Counted from the stretch's first letter, positions 26,108-35,586 are shown. The stretch: DNA of 64,000 nucleotides from Vibrio nitrifigilis (GCF_015686695.1 NZ_JADPMR010000001.1:2356001-2420000); one strand, 5' to 3'. Numbers and translations: made by a program. Notes: generated by a model from the letters alone, not told the origin.

Positions 26108-27652
26108 ATGGACCGCCGACACTTTCTCAAAGGTGCAGCTGTATTTGGAGCAATCAATGCACTGCCTTTCTCAATACGTTACGCTGTTGCCTCTTCCTCT
26201 CAGCGCATTGAAATGCCCGTTCCAGGCATCTTGGAACCCGATGCCCAAGGCATCATCAAACTGACTGTACAGCAAGGAATTTCTCACTGGGATCACACTC
26301 GTAAAGGGCACACCTACGGATACAATGGCGCATTACTTGGCCCCACTTTAAAAGTAAAACGTGGCCAAACCGCGACCATTAAAGTAACGAATAAACTACC
26401 GGTGGCAACCACCACTCACTGGCATGGTCTGTTAGTCCCAGGGGCAAGCGATGGCGGACCACAACAGACGATTCAACCCGGTGATACATGGCAAACTCAA
26501 TTCACCGTAGATCAACCCGCCGCGACTTGTTGGTACCACCCGCATACTCACGTCGTCACAGGACAACAGGTCGCAATGGGGCTCGGCGGGCTGTTTATTG
26601 TAGACGAACCTTCATCCTCTGCTCTTGCTCTTCCCAATCAATGGGGATTGGATGATATTCCGGTCGTCCTACAAGATAAAAGCCTCTCGGATAGCGGCGA
26701 AGTCGATTATAACTTGGATTTGATGCACGCTGCGGTAGGTTGGTTTGGTAACACTATGCTAACTAATGGTGTCGTCAATCCCTATAAAAAAGTCGCCAAA
26801 GGCTGGATTCGTCTGCGACTGTTAAATGGGTGTAATGCCCGCGTACTCAATATCACGACCTCAGATCAGCGGCCTTTGTATGTTGTGGGGAGTGATGGTG
26901 GACTGCTCGCTGAACCTCATGCAGTGAAACATTTACCCATAATGATGGGTGAGCGTTTTGAGGTGTTAATTGATGCTCGTGATGGGAAACCTTTTGATCT
27001 AATGAGCTTACCAACCGACCAGATTGCTATGACACTGCCTCCCTTTGATAAGCCACTATCCATACTTTCCCTCTCCCCAGAATTAGCTCCAACTAAAGGA
27101 AAACTCGTCGAAAAATTAGTGGTAATACCGAGTATTCCGGAGCTGGATAACATTCCAACCAGAGGGTTTGCCCTCACCCACCACGGGAAAGTTCACATGG
27201 CAGGTATGCAAGCGCTTTACGCAAAATATGGTAAAAAAGCCATGGGGTCAATGAGTGGCCATGTGAGCCATATGTCTTCAATGATGGGCAATATGCCAAC
27301 CCCTACTCATGAAGAAGTATTCACGAGCAATTCCATTAACGGCATCCCATTCCCTATGGGAAAACCGGCGTTTAATGTCAAACAAGGTCAATATGAAATT
27401 TGGGAAGTCGGTGGCATGATGTTGCACCCATTCCATGTTCATGGCACACAATTTAGAATTTTATCGGAAAATGGCCGCCCACCAGAACCACACCGCCAAG
27501 GTTGGAAAGATACCGTTTTGGTCAACAGTTCAAGCAGTAAGGTATTGGTGAAATTCGATCACATTGCCGATAAGCAACACGCTTATATGGCCCATTGCCA
27601 CCTTCTTGAACATGAAGATACCGGTATGATGACGTCATTCACCGTGAGTTAA
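26108..27652 (+). CDS. cueO: CueO-like multicopper oxidase, Tat-exported
   Basis: The 514-residue protein begins with a twin-arginine signal (DRRHFLKGAAVFG). All four copper-binding segments are present: HWHG near residue 103, WYHPHTH near 141, HPFHVHG near 441 and HCHLLEHEDTGMM near 497. A Met/His-rich stretch (about 377-400, with MGSMSGH and MSSMMGNMP) resembles the CueO substrate loop that binds Cu(I). CueO oxidises Cu(I) and can also oxidise ferrous iron. The Fur-like site upstream makes a ferroxidase role next to the FTR1 system worth considering, but no copper-responsive CueR-type operator was recognised. Confidence 0.9.
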   Translation: MDRRHFLKGAAVFGAINALPFSIRYAVASSSQRIEMPVPGILEPDAQGIIKLTVQQGISHWDHTRKGHTYGYNGALLGPTLKVKRGQTATIKVTNKLPVATTTHWHGLLVPGASDGGPQQTIQPGDTWQTQFTVDQPAATCWYHPHTHVVTGQQVAMGLGGLFIVDEPSSSALALPNQWGLDDIPVVLQDKSLSDSGEVDYNLDLMHAAVGWFGNTMLTNGVVNPYKKVAKGWIRLRLLNGCNARVLNITTSDQRPLYVVGSDGGLLAEPHAVKHLPIMMGERFEVLIDARDGKPFDLMSLPTDQIAMTLPPFDKPLSILSLSPELAPTKGKLVEKLVVIPSIPELDNIPTRGFALTHHGKVHMAGMQALYAKYGKKAMGSMSGHVSHMSSMMGNMPTPTHEEVFTSNSINGIPFPMGKPAFNVKQGQYEIWEVGGMMLHPFHVHGTQFRILSENGRPPEPHRQGWKDTVLVNSSSSKVLVKFDHIADKQHAYMAHCHLLEHEDTGMMTSFTVS

Positions 27653-27665
27653 AACTAAGGGCATA

Positions 27666-28553
27666 TCAGGAGCGAAATTTCTCCACCAAAAAATCAATAA
27701 ATGCCCGAGAAGAACGCGCTAAATGTTTAGATGGTGGATAGAGAGCATATAAGCCCAGTGCTGGGATTTCATACTCACTGAGTACAGAAATCAAATCGCC
27801 GTTGGCAATATCATCTTGTGCAACAAACGAGGGCAACTTAGTTATCCCAAGCCCTTGTTTGGCAGCGAGCTGGCAGGCCGATGCATTGGAAAAGCGTAGC
27901 CTCCCTGCCACTGGCCAGTATTCCACTTTTCCCTCAGCATTACGAAAGGTCCAGTGATTAGGATCGCGAAAGTTTGAATCGATCACGAGCTGATGGTCAT
28001 TAAGTTCATGCCAGTGGGTTGGTGTGCCGAACTCCGCCAAATAAGCAGGGCTTGCTACCGTCCAAACATGAATGTCACACAGTTTGCGTGCAATAAGGCT
28101 ACTGTCGTTTAAGTGACCGATTCTAAGCGCGAGATCGTACCCTTCATCGACAATATTCACTGCCCTATCTTCATATTTAACATCTAACTGAATTCGTGGA
28201 AATTGCTTTGCAAACTCCATAAGAACCGGAGTTAATAATGTTTCGCCAAATGTGACCGGTACTGAGATGCGTACTCGTCCCGCGGGATCATGGGCGGCAT
28301 TGCGAATGGAGTCATCTAACGCATCAAAGTCATCTAAAATCGCTTTAATGCCTTCATAATAACCTCGGCCTACATCCGTTGCGACTAATGAGCGGGTACT
28401 CCGTTTTAACAGTTGCACACCTAACACTTGCTCAAGGCGAGAAATCAGTTTTGATGCCTGACCACTACTGGTTCCCATACGCTCTGCGGCTTTGGTAAAG
28501 CTACCTAACTCCATTACGGCGACAAACATACGGTCGCAATCAATCCGTTCCAT
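27666..28553 (-). CDS. LysR-family regulator
   Basis: The product has the LysR helix-turn-helix (MFVAVMELGSFTKAAERMG, QASKLISRLEQVLG) and a full effector-binding domain. I used the ATG at 28553 (MERIDC), preceded by GGTAGAG, rather than the ATG 12 bases upstream. It is convergent with the multicopper oxidase, so it is not obviously its regulator. Its sequence resembles the large group of LysR proteins that regulate oxidoreductases (LLKRSTRSLVATDVG). The target is unknown. Confidence 0.87.
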   Translation of the reverse strand: MERIDCDRMFVAVMELGSFTKAAERMGTSSGQASKLISRLEQVLGVQLLKRSTRSLVATDVGRGYYEGIKAILDDFDALDDSIRNAAHDPAGRVRISVPVTFGETLLTPVLMEFAKQFPRIQLDVKYEDRAVNIVDEGYDLALRIGHLNDSSLIARKLCDIHVWTVASPAYLAEFGTPTHWHELNDHQLVIDSNFRDPNHWTFRNAEGKVEYWPVAGRLRFSNASACQLAAKQGLGITKLPSFVAQDDIANGDLISVLSEYEIPALGLYALYPPSKHLARSSRAFIDFLVEKFRS

Positions 28554-28789
28554 TTCTCTACCCATTTAGTTTAATAAAAGCACGAACTACGATAATGCCA
28601 TACTTTGCTAACCCTTTCATAAATCTCATTGTTTTTCGTCAATACTCATCGACATCACGGTGACTTTGCAGCAAGTGATACCGCATTAGTTATTGATTAA
28701 TATTTCGCCACACTTTTTACACTAACAAAGCTATCAATATCTTCTAAACTCAATAAAACCCAAACCTGTATCATCATGGAGGAACGCCA

Positions 28790-29089
28790 ATGATAGCAGT
28801 CCAACGCGACTACACATTGCAAGATGCAAAGCATTTTCATGCTCATATAGAAGTCAAAGTGTGTGGAACCATAGAAGTTGATATTAGCGAAACAGACGAC
28901 CACTTTACGGCTGATCTTGATCATGTGGAATTTAAGCAGATGGGAGATAAAACTAAGGTGATTGTTATCACTGAAGAAGATCACAAAAAATGGCAGCTTA
29001 TATTAGACCGTCGAGATGCTGCTCAATTGCATAATGACGTAGACAATGCCGTCGAGGAGTTCGAAATTCTGATGAACGACTTGTCTTGA
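28790..29089 (+). CDS. Small acidic protein of unknown function, paralogue of the gene at 37695
   Basis: I do not recognise the family of this 99-residue protein. It is rich in Asp, Glu and His. It aligns with the protein at 37695 over its whole length, for example YTLQDAKHFHAHIEVKVCG versus YVLQDKNHFHAHIEVTRCG, a shared CGTI..DI.ET..HF pattern, and a shared end (EEFEILMNDL versus EDYELLMNDL). A GGAGGA ribosome site precedes the ATG. It has its own hairpin and lies 344 bp before mdcA, while the paralogue follows mdcR. It is probably cytoplasmic, as no signal is seen. Confidence 0.8.
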   Translation: MIAVQRDYTLQDAKHFHAHIEVKVCGTIEVDISETDDHFTADLDHVEFKQMGDKTKVIVITEEDHKKWQLILDRRDAAQLHNDVDNAVEEFEILMNDLS

Positions 29090-29100
29090 CTCAATATTAA

Positions 29101-29123
29101 GCTGTGAGAGTCACTCTCACAGC
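29101..29123 (+). terminator. Hairpin after the small paralogue gene
   Basis: GCTGTGAGAGT / ACTCTCACAGC is an 11-bp perfect stem with a one-base loop, starting 12 bp after the stop. The following sequence (ATTTACTTT) gives only a weak T-run. Confidence 0.6.
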
Positions 29124-29433
29124 ATTTACTTTCCGTCAGTACCGCCCAAGATCACTGTTACCGCTTAAGACAGTGTTTTATATTAAAACTCCCCATAAGA
29201 CTTGCAAAAAATTAGCAGGATAATCTAAAAAAGCTATTGGAGTGAAGCCGCATAAGGCATCACACATAATTTGCCCATCAAACATTATCACTTTTTGTAT
29301 ATAGAGCATTCATTCGTGCTGATTTTTCTTAATTTCCTTACTCGTATTATGGATTCACAGAGTTACTGAAGCAGAACAGAAAGTTCAATTTAATCAGTAA
29401 CGTGTATTCATATCTCAAAGAGAAGGTATCTCA
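29124..29433. other. Promoter region of the mdc operon
   Basis: This 310-bp stretch has no credible open frame. It ends with an AGAGAAGG ribosome site before mdcA and must hold the mdc promoter and any MdcR operator. I could not pick out a convincing operator by eye. Confidence 0.45.
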
Positions 29434-31089
29434 ATGTCTACCAAACAATGGACAACTAAGAGAGCAGAAAAGCTAGCGCGTGTTGAAGCGGTAGCGTCTT
29501 TGGCTGATGGGAAAGTACTGCCAACCGAAAAAATGGTTGACGCACTGGAACTGCTGATTAAGCCGAACGACCGAGTTGTTCTCGAAGGCAATAACCAAAA
29601 ACAAGCAGACTTCCTTGCTCGCGTTCTAGAGCAGGTAAATCCGGATAAAATTAACAACCTTCATATGATCATGCCAAGTGTGAGCTTGCCATCACATATG
29701 AATATTTTCGAAAAAGGCATCGCCAGTAAATTAGACTTTGCGTTCGCAGGCCCACAAAGTGTTCGCGTAGCACAGATGCTTGAAGATGGTATTTTAGAAA
29801 TCGGCGCGATTCACACTTATATTGAGCTTTATGCTCGTCTCTACGCTGACTTAATTCCTAATGTCGCTTTAGTATGTGGCTACAAAGCGGACCGCAAAGG
29901 TAACCTCTACACTGGTGCCTCTACTGAAGATACTCCTGGGTTGGTTGAAGCGCCTGCGTTTAAAGATGGCTTAATCATTGCGCAAGTTAATGAAATCGTG
30001 GACAACACTGACGACTTAGACCGCGTGGATATTCCCGGTGACTGGGTCGATTTCATTGTTCAAGCAGACCAGCCTTTCTACATCGAGCCGTTATTTACTC
30101 GCGACCCTCGCTTGATTAAAGATACTCACATCTTAATGGCAATGATGGCCATTAAAGGCATCTACGCTAAACACGGTGTGCAAACCTTAAACCACGGTAT
30201 CGGTTTCAACACTGCGGCGATTGAATTACTCCTACCCACTTACGGTGAACAACTTGGCCTGAAAGGCAAAATCTGTAAGCACTGGACACTGAATCCACAC
30301 CCAACACTTATCCCTGCCATTGAATCTGGCTGGGTAGAAACCGTGCACTCCTTCGGTGGTGAATTGGGTATGGAAGAATACGCTCGAGCTCGCTCTGATG
30401 TGTTCTTTACTGGCCCGGATGGTTCAATGCGTTCAAACCGCACTATGTGTCAATTAGCAGGTCAATATGCTGCTGACATGTTCATCGGTTCAACACTACA
30501 AATGGACCCAGAGGGCAACTCGTCAACCGTTACTCATGGTCGTCTAGCTGGTTTTGGCGGCGCGCCAAATATGGGCCATGACCCACGTGGTCGTCGTCAT
30601 GCGACTGACGCATGGCTCAACATGATCACCGATGAAGAGAAACAAAAAGACGTGGTAAAAGGTCGTAAACTCGTGGTTCAAGCGGTTGAGACTTTCCAAG
30701 ACGGTTCAAAATCGACATTCGTTGATCGCCTTGACGCCGTTGATGTAGCCAAAAAAGCGGGCATGCCTGTTGCTCCAATTATGATCTATGGCGACGACGT
30801 TACCCACCTATTAACAGAAGAAGGCATCGCTTATCTCTACATGGCAAAAGACCTTGATGAGCGCAAAGAGATGATTGCAGCGGTTGCAGGTGTCTCTGAA
30901 TTTGGCCAGCGTGTCACTGCCGAGCGAGTCAAAGAGCTACGTGCAGCCGGTAAAGTCGCGACGCCAGAAGATCTTGGCATCAAACGCAGTGATGCTAATC
31001 GTTCACTACTTGCAGCGAAAAGTGTTGCCGACTTAGTGAAATGGTCGGACGGCCTATACCAACCACCAGCAAAATACCGTAGCTGGTGA
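29434..31089 (+). CDS. mdcA: Malonate decarboxylase alpha subunit (acetyl-S-ACP:malonate ACP transferase)
   Basis: The 551-residue protein is highly similar in length and pattern to MdcA. It exchanges malonate for acetate on the acyl carrier protein, forming malonyl-ACP. Its start (WTTKRAEKLARVEAVASLADGKVLPTEKM) and segments such as EGNNQKQADFLARVLEQV, GPDGSMRSNRTMCQLAGQYAADMFIGSTLQMDPEGNSST and GAPNMGHDPRGRRH are family hallmarks. It is the first gene of the mdc operon and overlaps the start region of mdcB by a few bases. Confidence 0.96.
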   Translation: MSTKQWTTKRAEKLARVEAVASLADGKVLPTEKMVDALELLIKPNDRVVLEGNNQKQADFLARVLEQVNPDKINNLHMIMPSVSLPSHMNIFEKGIASKLDFAFAGPQSVRVAQMLEDGILEIGAIHTYIELYARLYADLIPNVALVCGYKADRKGNLYTGASTEDTPGLVEAPAFKDGLIIAQVNEIVDNTDDLDRVDIPGDWVDFIVQADQPFYIEPLFTRDPRLIKDTHILMAMMAIKGIYAKHGVQTLNHGIGFNTAAIELLLPTYGEQLGLKGKICKHWTLNPHPTLIPAIESGWVETVHSFGGELGMEEYARARSDVFFTGPDGSMRSNRTMCQLAGQYAADMFIGSTLQMDPEGNSSTVTHGRLAGFGGAPNMGHDPRGRRHATDAWLNMITDEEKQKDVVKGRKLVVQAVETFQDGSKSTFVDRLDAVDVAKKAGMPVAPIMIYGDDVTHLLTEEGIAYLYMAKDLDERKEMIAAVAGVSEFGQRVTAERVKELRAAGKVATPEDLGIKRSDANRSLLAAKSVADLVKWSDGLYQPPAKYRSW

Positions 31090-31094
31090 TCACG

Positions 31095-31958
31095 ATGCAA
31101 AGTAGTCAGAGAAGTATCCCATTAAACCCAGTGTGCGATCTCATTGGTGAGCTGGCAAAGCAAGCACTCATTGCTGAAGTCACGCTGACACCAAAGCCAG
31201 GATTGGTCGATGCCGGAAATACTGGCTCTCATACCGACCTGACATTAGACCTGATGGTGCGCTCTGCAATGTGTTTGGCTCCCTATTTTTCACAAATGGC
31301 GCAAGCCGCTAACCAACAACCAGTATCGGTTTGGTTACGTGAAAAAATTGGTGCATTAGGTCGTGAAGCCGAAGTGGCAATGATGACAGAAACCGGCGGT
31401 ATCAACACTCACCGCGGCGCAATTTGGGCTTTGGGTCTACTCAGTACCTCAGCGCAAGTATCGTCATCTCATCCACTGACTGCTGAAGGTCTATGTGAGA
31501 TTGCTGGCGACATTGCCCGTCTAGAGGATCGGCATGTGCCGAATACATTCAGTAAGGGCAAATGTGCCATCAATCACTATCAGGTGAATGGGGCGAAACA
31601 ACAAGCTCAGTTAGGCTTTCCTGCCATTACTGATCATGCTCTGCCTACTTTGCGTCTCAGTCGTTTACTTGGCCATTCAGAAACAGAGGCGCGCCTTAAT
31701 GCCTTGTTGGCGCTTACCGCCCATTTGACTGACACCTGTGTGTTGAGCCGGGCGGGATTAGAAGGACAACAGCTTCTACAAAGCCGCAGTAATGACATTT
31801 TGGCCCTAGGTGGTGTGAGCACTGATAAAGGCTTTGCCATGTTAGAGCAGCTAGACCAAGAGATGATGGCACTGAATGCCTCACCAGGCGGCGCCGCAGA
31901 TTTACTGGCTGCCACTCTGTTTGTCGACTGGGTTGAACACTCAGAACTATCCAAATAA
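31095..31958 (+). CDS. mdcB: Triphosphoribosyl-dephospho-CoA synthase
   Basis: The product makes the 2'-(5''-triphosphoribosyl)-3'-dephospho-CoA precursor of the MdcC prosthetic group. It belongs to the CitG/MdcB family, with the motifs EVTLTPKPGLVDAGNTGSHTD, GGINTHRGAIW and DTCVLSRAGLEG. I chose the ATG at 31095, giving 287 residues. A GTG at 31086 overlapping the mdcA stop is an alternative. In either case it is close-coupled to mdcA. Confidence 0.93.
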   Translation: MQSSQRSIPLNPVCDLIGELAKQALIAEVTLTPKPGLVDAGNTGSHTDLTLDLMVRSAMCLAPYFSQMAQAANQQPVSVWLREKIGALGREAEVAMMTETGGINTHRGAIWALGLLSTSAQVSSSHPLTAEGLCEIAGDIARLEDRHVPNTFSKGKCAINHYQVNGAKQQAQLGFPAITDHALPTLRLSRLLGHSETEARLNALLALTAHLTDTCVLSRAGLEGQQLLQSRSNDILALGGVSTDKGFAMLEQLDQEMMALNASPGGAADLLAATLFVDWVEHSELSK

Positions 31959-31974
31959 TCGGGAGGTTCCACTC

Positions 31975-33129
31975 ATGGAACAACTACATTTTTCCTATCA
32001 GGGACAACAATCTATTAGCAAGATGGTCCGTGTAGGTAACGTCGGTTCAGGTGATTTAGAGATTTTGCTTGAACCAACAGACAACACTCAAATTGATATC
32101 GACCTCATTACTTCAGTCGATAACCGTCAACCACTTTGGCAAGCGATTTTTGAGCGTCAATTTGATGCACAAACCGCAAGCATGAAAGTGACCATTAATG
32201 ATTTTGGCGCCACGCCTGGGGTAATTGGTCTACGTCTTATCCAAGCACTAGAACAAATTACCACAGAAGCATCGCCCGTCGTTGCGACACCACTTGGCAC
32301 TATTTCATTTATCGAAATGGGGGCACGTGAACGAGCTAAGTTCATCCTAGATAACGGCACATTCCGTGAAGTGATGGGTAACGAATATCACTCATTCTCC
32401 CCTTGGTTAGTACCACAAGGTGTGGTGCCACAAACCGATGACGGATGTGTGGTCGCAAAAGGCACGATCGATGGTAAATCCAGTGTGGTTATTGGTATCG
32501 ATGGTACATTCCAAGGCGGTGCGATTGGTGAAATTTCCGGTGCCAAAATGGCCGCAGCTCTTGAATTGGCACTTGAAGATGCAAAAGCCGGTAATCCAAC
32601 TCAAGTCGTTCTGCTATTTGAAACCGGTGGTGTTCGACTACAAGAAGCCAACCTTGGCCTTGCAGCGATTGCTGATATCCACGCAGGCATCATTGCCCTG
32701 CGCCAATACGTACCAGTGACATGTGTTATTGCCGGTACTGTGGGCTGTTTTGGTGGTATGTCGATCGCAGCAGGTCTATGCAGCAAATTAATCGTAACTA
32801 AAGAAGCGCGTTTAGGTCTTAACGGTCCTCAGGTTATTGAACAAGAAGCAGGCATCGAAGAATACGATTCTCGTAATCGTCCATTCATCTGGTCATTTAC
32901 TGGTGGCGAGGCACGATTTTCCACTGAGTTTGCTGATGTATTTGCAGAAGATGACGCAGAGCAAATCCTCAGTGAAGTAACCCGTATTATCAACCAGCCG
33001 CTGCCTACTGTCGCTCGCTGTGAACAAGTTGAACACTTCCTTTCTGTGTTCGCTGAAATGAACAAAGAGGAACAAGCCACTCCAGAACTTGTTCGTCATT
33101 ACTTTGCCAAAGGAGAATCCAATGAGTAA
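31975..33129 (+). CDS. Fused malonate decarboxylase acyl carrier protein (MdcC) and beta subunit (MdcD)
   Basis: I chose the ATG at 31975, which has GGGAGG upstream. The frame is open upstream, but that part lies inside mdcB. The product is 384 residues. Residues 1 to about 95 are MdcC-like, with VGSGDLEIL holding Ser25, the position that carries the phosphoribosyl-dephospho-CoA group in Klebsiella MdcC, and DFGATPGVIGLR near 76-87. From about residue 110 the sequence is a full MdcD carboxyltransferase-like subunit (GARERAKFILDNGTFRE, VPQTDDGCVVAKGTIDG, FETGGVRLQEANLGLAAIADIHAG, GLNGPQVIEQEAGIEE). MdcC and MdcD are normally separate genes. Here no stop or start separates them. MdcD with MdcE decarboxylates malonyl-ACP to acetyl-ACP. 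Confidence 0.9.
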   Translation: MEQLHFSYQGQQSISKMVRVGNVGSGDLEILLEPTDNTQIDIDLITSVDNRQPLWQAIFERQFDAQTASMKVTINDFGATPGVIGLRLIQALEQITTEASPVVATPLGTISFIEMGARERAKFILDNGTFREVMGNEYHSFSPWLVPQGVVPQTDDGCVVAKGTIDGKSSVVIGIDGTFQGGAIGEISGAKMAAALELALEDAKAGNPTQVVLLFETGGVRLQEANLGLAAIADIHAGIIALRQYVPVTCVIAGTVGCFGGMSIAAGLCSKLIVTKEARLGLNGPQVIEQEAGIEEYDSRNRPFIWSFTGGEARFSTEFADVFAEDDAEQILSEVTRIINQPLPTVARCEQVEHFLSVFAEMNKEEQATPELVRHYFAKGESNE

Positions 33130-33919
33130 TCGTGGTTTAACTTGGCTTAATGCCTTAACTGCAAACGGCACCGCTGCCGACGGTTTTATCCCATCAGTCA
33201 AAGTGGTTGATGACACGATTGGTAACCAAAAAGCACGTTTTATTGCTGTCGTTACTGACGAAAACAACGCATTTCCACGCGCACGTAAAGGCGAAGTGGG
33301 CCTGTTGGAAGGCTGGAATTTGGCGAAAGCCATCAGTGAAGTGATAGCTCAAGACAAAGACAGCGATACAAAAACGGCCATTATTGCCGTCATTGATGTT
33401 CCTTCGCAAGCTTACGGCCGCCGTGAAGAAGCTTACGGCATCCACCAAGCCCTAGCAGCTGCTGCGAACGCTTACGGAACAGCACGTAATGCAGGTCACC
33501 CTGTTGTTGGCCTTATTGTGGGTAAAGCAATGTCGGGTGGTTTCCTCGCCCATGGCTATCAAGCTAACCGTCTCATCGCACTTGATGATGAAGGCTGTAT
33601 GGTACACGCAATGGGTAAAGCATCAGCTGCGCGTATCACGTTACGCTCGGTTGCAGAACTAGAAAAATTGGTAGCGACTATCCCGCCAATGGCTTACGAC
33701 ATTCAGAACTACAGCACTTTGGGCATGTTATGGAAATACACACCTGTAACTAACGCTGAAGCGCCAGCACCTCAAGATATCGATGTCATTTCTAGCATTC
33801 TAGCCGAAGCACTGGATGACATAGCCAAAGACACCAAACGTGATCTTTCTGGTCGCCTTAATAACGGCAATCGCAGTGCATCACTAGAAGTTCGCCAACA
33901 AATGGCGAAAGTCTGGTAG
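33122..33919 (+). CDS. mdcE: Malonate decarboxylase gamma subunit
   Basis: The 265-residue product starts at the ATG at 33122, which overlaps the end of the previous gene by eight bases and has GGAGA upstream. MdcE motifs are visible: YGRREEAYGIHQALAAAANAYG, VGLIVGKAMSGGFLAHGYQANR and MVHAMGKASAARIT. MdcE is the co-decarboxylase that pairs with MdcD to release CO2 from malonyl-ACP. The enzyme is the biotin-independent type, since no biotin carrier or sodium-pump subunits are in the operon. Confidence 0.95.
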   Translation: MSNRGLTWLNALTANGTAADGFIPSVKVVDDTIGNQKARFIAVVTDENNAFPRARKGEVGLLEGWNLAKAISEVIAQDKDSDTKTAIIAVIDVPSQAYGRREEAYGIHQALAAAANAYGTARNAGHPVVGLIVGKAMSGGFLAHGYQANRLIALDDEGCMVHAMGKASAARITLRSVAELEKLVATIPPMAYDIQNYSTLGMLWKYTPVTNAEAPAPQDIDVISSILAEALDDIAKDTKRDLSGRLNNGNRSASLEVRQQMAKVW

Positions 33920-33986
33920 TCGTCTAAACCGCAGCATAGTTCATCGTACACCTCAGAGCTATGCTGCCCTTTAAGGTAAAATAATT

Positions 33987-34940
33987 ATGTTTCATGCTGT
34001 ACTTAATGCCATTGCCCCTATATTCGTTGTTTTAGGTTTGGGTTATTTTTGTGGCTACCGCAAAATTGCGGACAATAAAAATGTCTCTGTTTTAAACGTG
34101 TTTGTCATGCGCTTTGCACTGCCAACTGCTCTATTTACCGCAACTTGGCACACTCCTGTCGCTGGTTTTATCGCGAAACTGCCATTGATTGCCATTTTAG
34201 TGTTAGCGATGTGGATTCTATGGGGATTCACTTACTACATTGCGCGTAAAGTATTTGATAAAGAGCCCGCTCAAGCGGCTATTTATGCTCTGACTATTTC
34301 CTTACCTAACTATGCCGCTCTGGGCGTGCCAATTTTAAGCGAAACCATCACAGGCGCGAGCGGCAGTGATATTGCTCTGAACGTAGCAATCTCTATCGCG
34401 TGTGGTTCTATCTTCTTATCACCACTGACGTTGATGGTATTAGAAAAAGAAACCAAAGCAGAATACAAAGAGGCATCAATGGGCTCATTGGTTGTTCCTT
34501 TGCTTATCAAAGCGCTAAAAAACCCTATCGTGCTATGGCCGATTCTAGGTACTATTTTCTCTTGCTTTGGTACGACAATGCCTGACTTACTGACTCACGC
34601 CTTAAAACCTCTAGCTGCAGCTGCAGGCGGTGGTGCTCTATTCCTTACTGGCTTGATCGTTTCTGCCCGCAAACTGAATATAACCGGCGCGGTTATCTTC
34701 GGCTTCATTTTGAAAAACTTAGTTCAACCGATTATTGCTTATGTGATTGCAGTGGCCTTTGGCCTACCTGCGACCCTACTGGCTGTCTCAGTGTTCTTAA
34801 TTGCTTTGGCAACAGGTTTCTTCGGTGTGATGTTTGGTAACGGCTTTGGTGTACAAGATGAAGATTCAGAAGGTACTCTACTGCTATCAACCATTCTATT
34901 CGCGATTACTATGCCAATTTTTATGTACTTCTTACTGTAA
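33987..34940 (+). CDS. mdcF: Malonate transporter, auxin efflux carrier (AEC) family
   Basis: The 317-residue protein has about ten hydrophobic helices and the AEC pattern seen in MdcF: FVVLGLGYFCGYRK at the start, NVFVMRFALPTALF, ISLPNYAALGVPIL and a C-terminal FFGVMFGNGFG. Malonate uptake is inferred from its place within the mdc operon and its similarity to Klebsiella MdcF. No MdcLM-type second transporter is present in the window, so this would be the only uptake route encoded here. Confidence 0.9.
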   Translation: MFHAVLNAIAPIFVVLGLGYFCGYRKIADNKNVSVLNVFVMRFALPTALFTATWHTPVAGFIAKLPLIAILVLAMWILWGFTYYIARKVFDKEPAQAAIYALTISLPNYAALGVPILSETITGASGSDIALNVAISIACGSIFLSPLTLMVLEKETKAEYKEASMGSLVVPLLIKALKNPIVLWPILGTIFSCFGTTMPDLLTHALKPLAAAAGGGALFLTGLIVSARKLNITGAVIFGFILKNLVQPIIAYVIAVAFGLPATLLAVSVFLIALATGFFGVMFGNGFGVQDEDSEGTLLLSTILFAITMPIFMYFLL

Positions 34941-34949
34941 GAGGTGATT

Positions 34950-35576
34950 ATGCAACTCGTCTTTCAACCACATGATTTACTATGGGTTAGCAAACTCGAT
35001 GATGACAATGAACAGCCAGACTGGTTTGATCATCATGATCTACTTCACCGCCCTGTAGTCGTAAGACGAGAACCGACTCCTGCCGATCGCATTGCGATCG
35101 GCATTCGTGGTTTTAGCCGCTCGCAGCGACATGCGAGTTACGTTACTCCGGACTCAGTCTCTCGTGTTGTGACTCCAGAACAAATTGCATCACAGCAGAA
35201 ATGGCATGCGAGGCAAACACAGCACCCATTGCCACATTGGGATACATTAACTCAAGTCGCGAATATCATGAGTCATGTTCACCTAACGTGGGGAATTACT
35301 GGCAGTTTAGCTTTTGAATTAGCCACTGATATTGAAACCGCTCACCTCAACAGTGATATTGACCTGCGTATTCTCAGTCATGAGCCTCTAGACAAATCAT
35401 ATTGTCGCGATGTCGCTATGCAGTTAAGCAAATTAGAGCAACGTCCGGATATTCAAATAGAGACCCCATATGGCGCATTTGCGATGAACGAGTGGCTGAA
35501 CGCTGATGGCAGTATCATGATGAAAGGCCAACACGGTCCCTATTTAACTCTCACTCCCTGGCAACCTCAAGATTAA
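34950..35576 (+). CDS. mdcG: Phosphoribosyl-dephospho-CoA transferase (holo-ACP synthase)
   Basis: The product transfers the prosthetic group made by MdcB onto the Ser of the MdcC domain. I placed the start at ATG 34950 (MQLVFQPHDLLW), which follows GAGG at a suitable distance. The frame also has a GTG six bases earlier. The product is 208 residues. The GSLAFELATDIETAHLNSDIDLRI segment contains the nucleotidyltransferase-like Gly-Ser and Asp-x-Asp residues of the family. It is four to nine bases after mdcF. Confidence 0.92.
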   Translation: MQLVFQPHDLLWVSKLDDDNEQPDWFDHHDLLHRPVVVRREPTPADRIAIGIRGFSRSQRHASYVTPDSVSRVVTPEQIASQQKWHARQTQHPLPHWDTLTQVANIMSHVHLTWGITGSLAFELATDIETAHLNSDIDLRILSHEPLDKSYCRDVAMQLSKLEQRPDIQIETPYGAFAMNEWLNADGSIMMKGQHGPYLTLTPWQPQD

Positions 35577-35586
35577 GGAGCTTATC

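Noticed and set aside
29101..29123. TGTGA..TCACA sequence considered as a CRP site for the mdc operon
   Set aside because: The half-sites are nine bases apart rather than six and belong to a hairpin directly after a stop codon, so a terminator explains it better.
31634..31983. Two overlapping minus-strand frames of about 90-110 codons opposite mdcB
   Set aside because: They are antisense shadows of mdcB and the following gene, without their own ribosome site or domain pattern.
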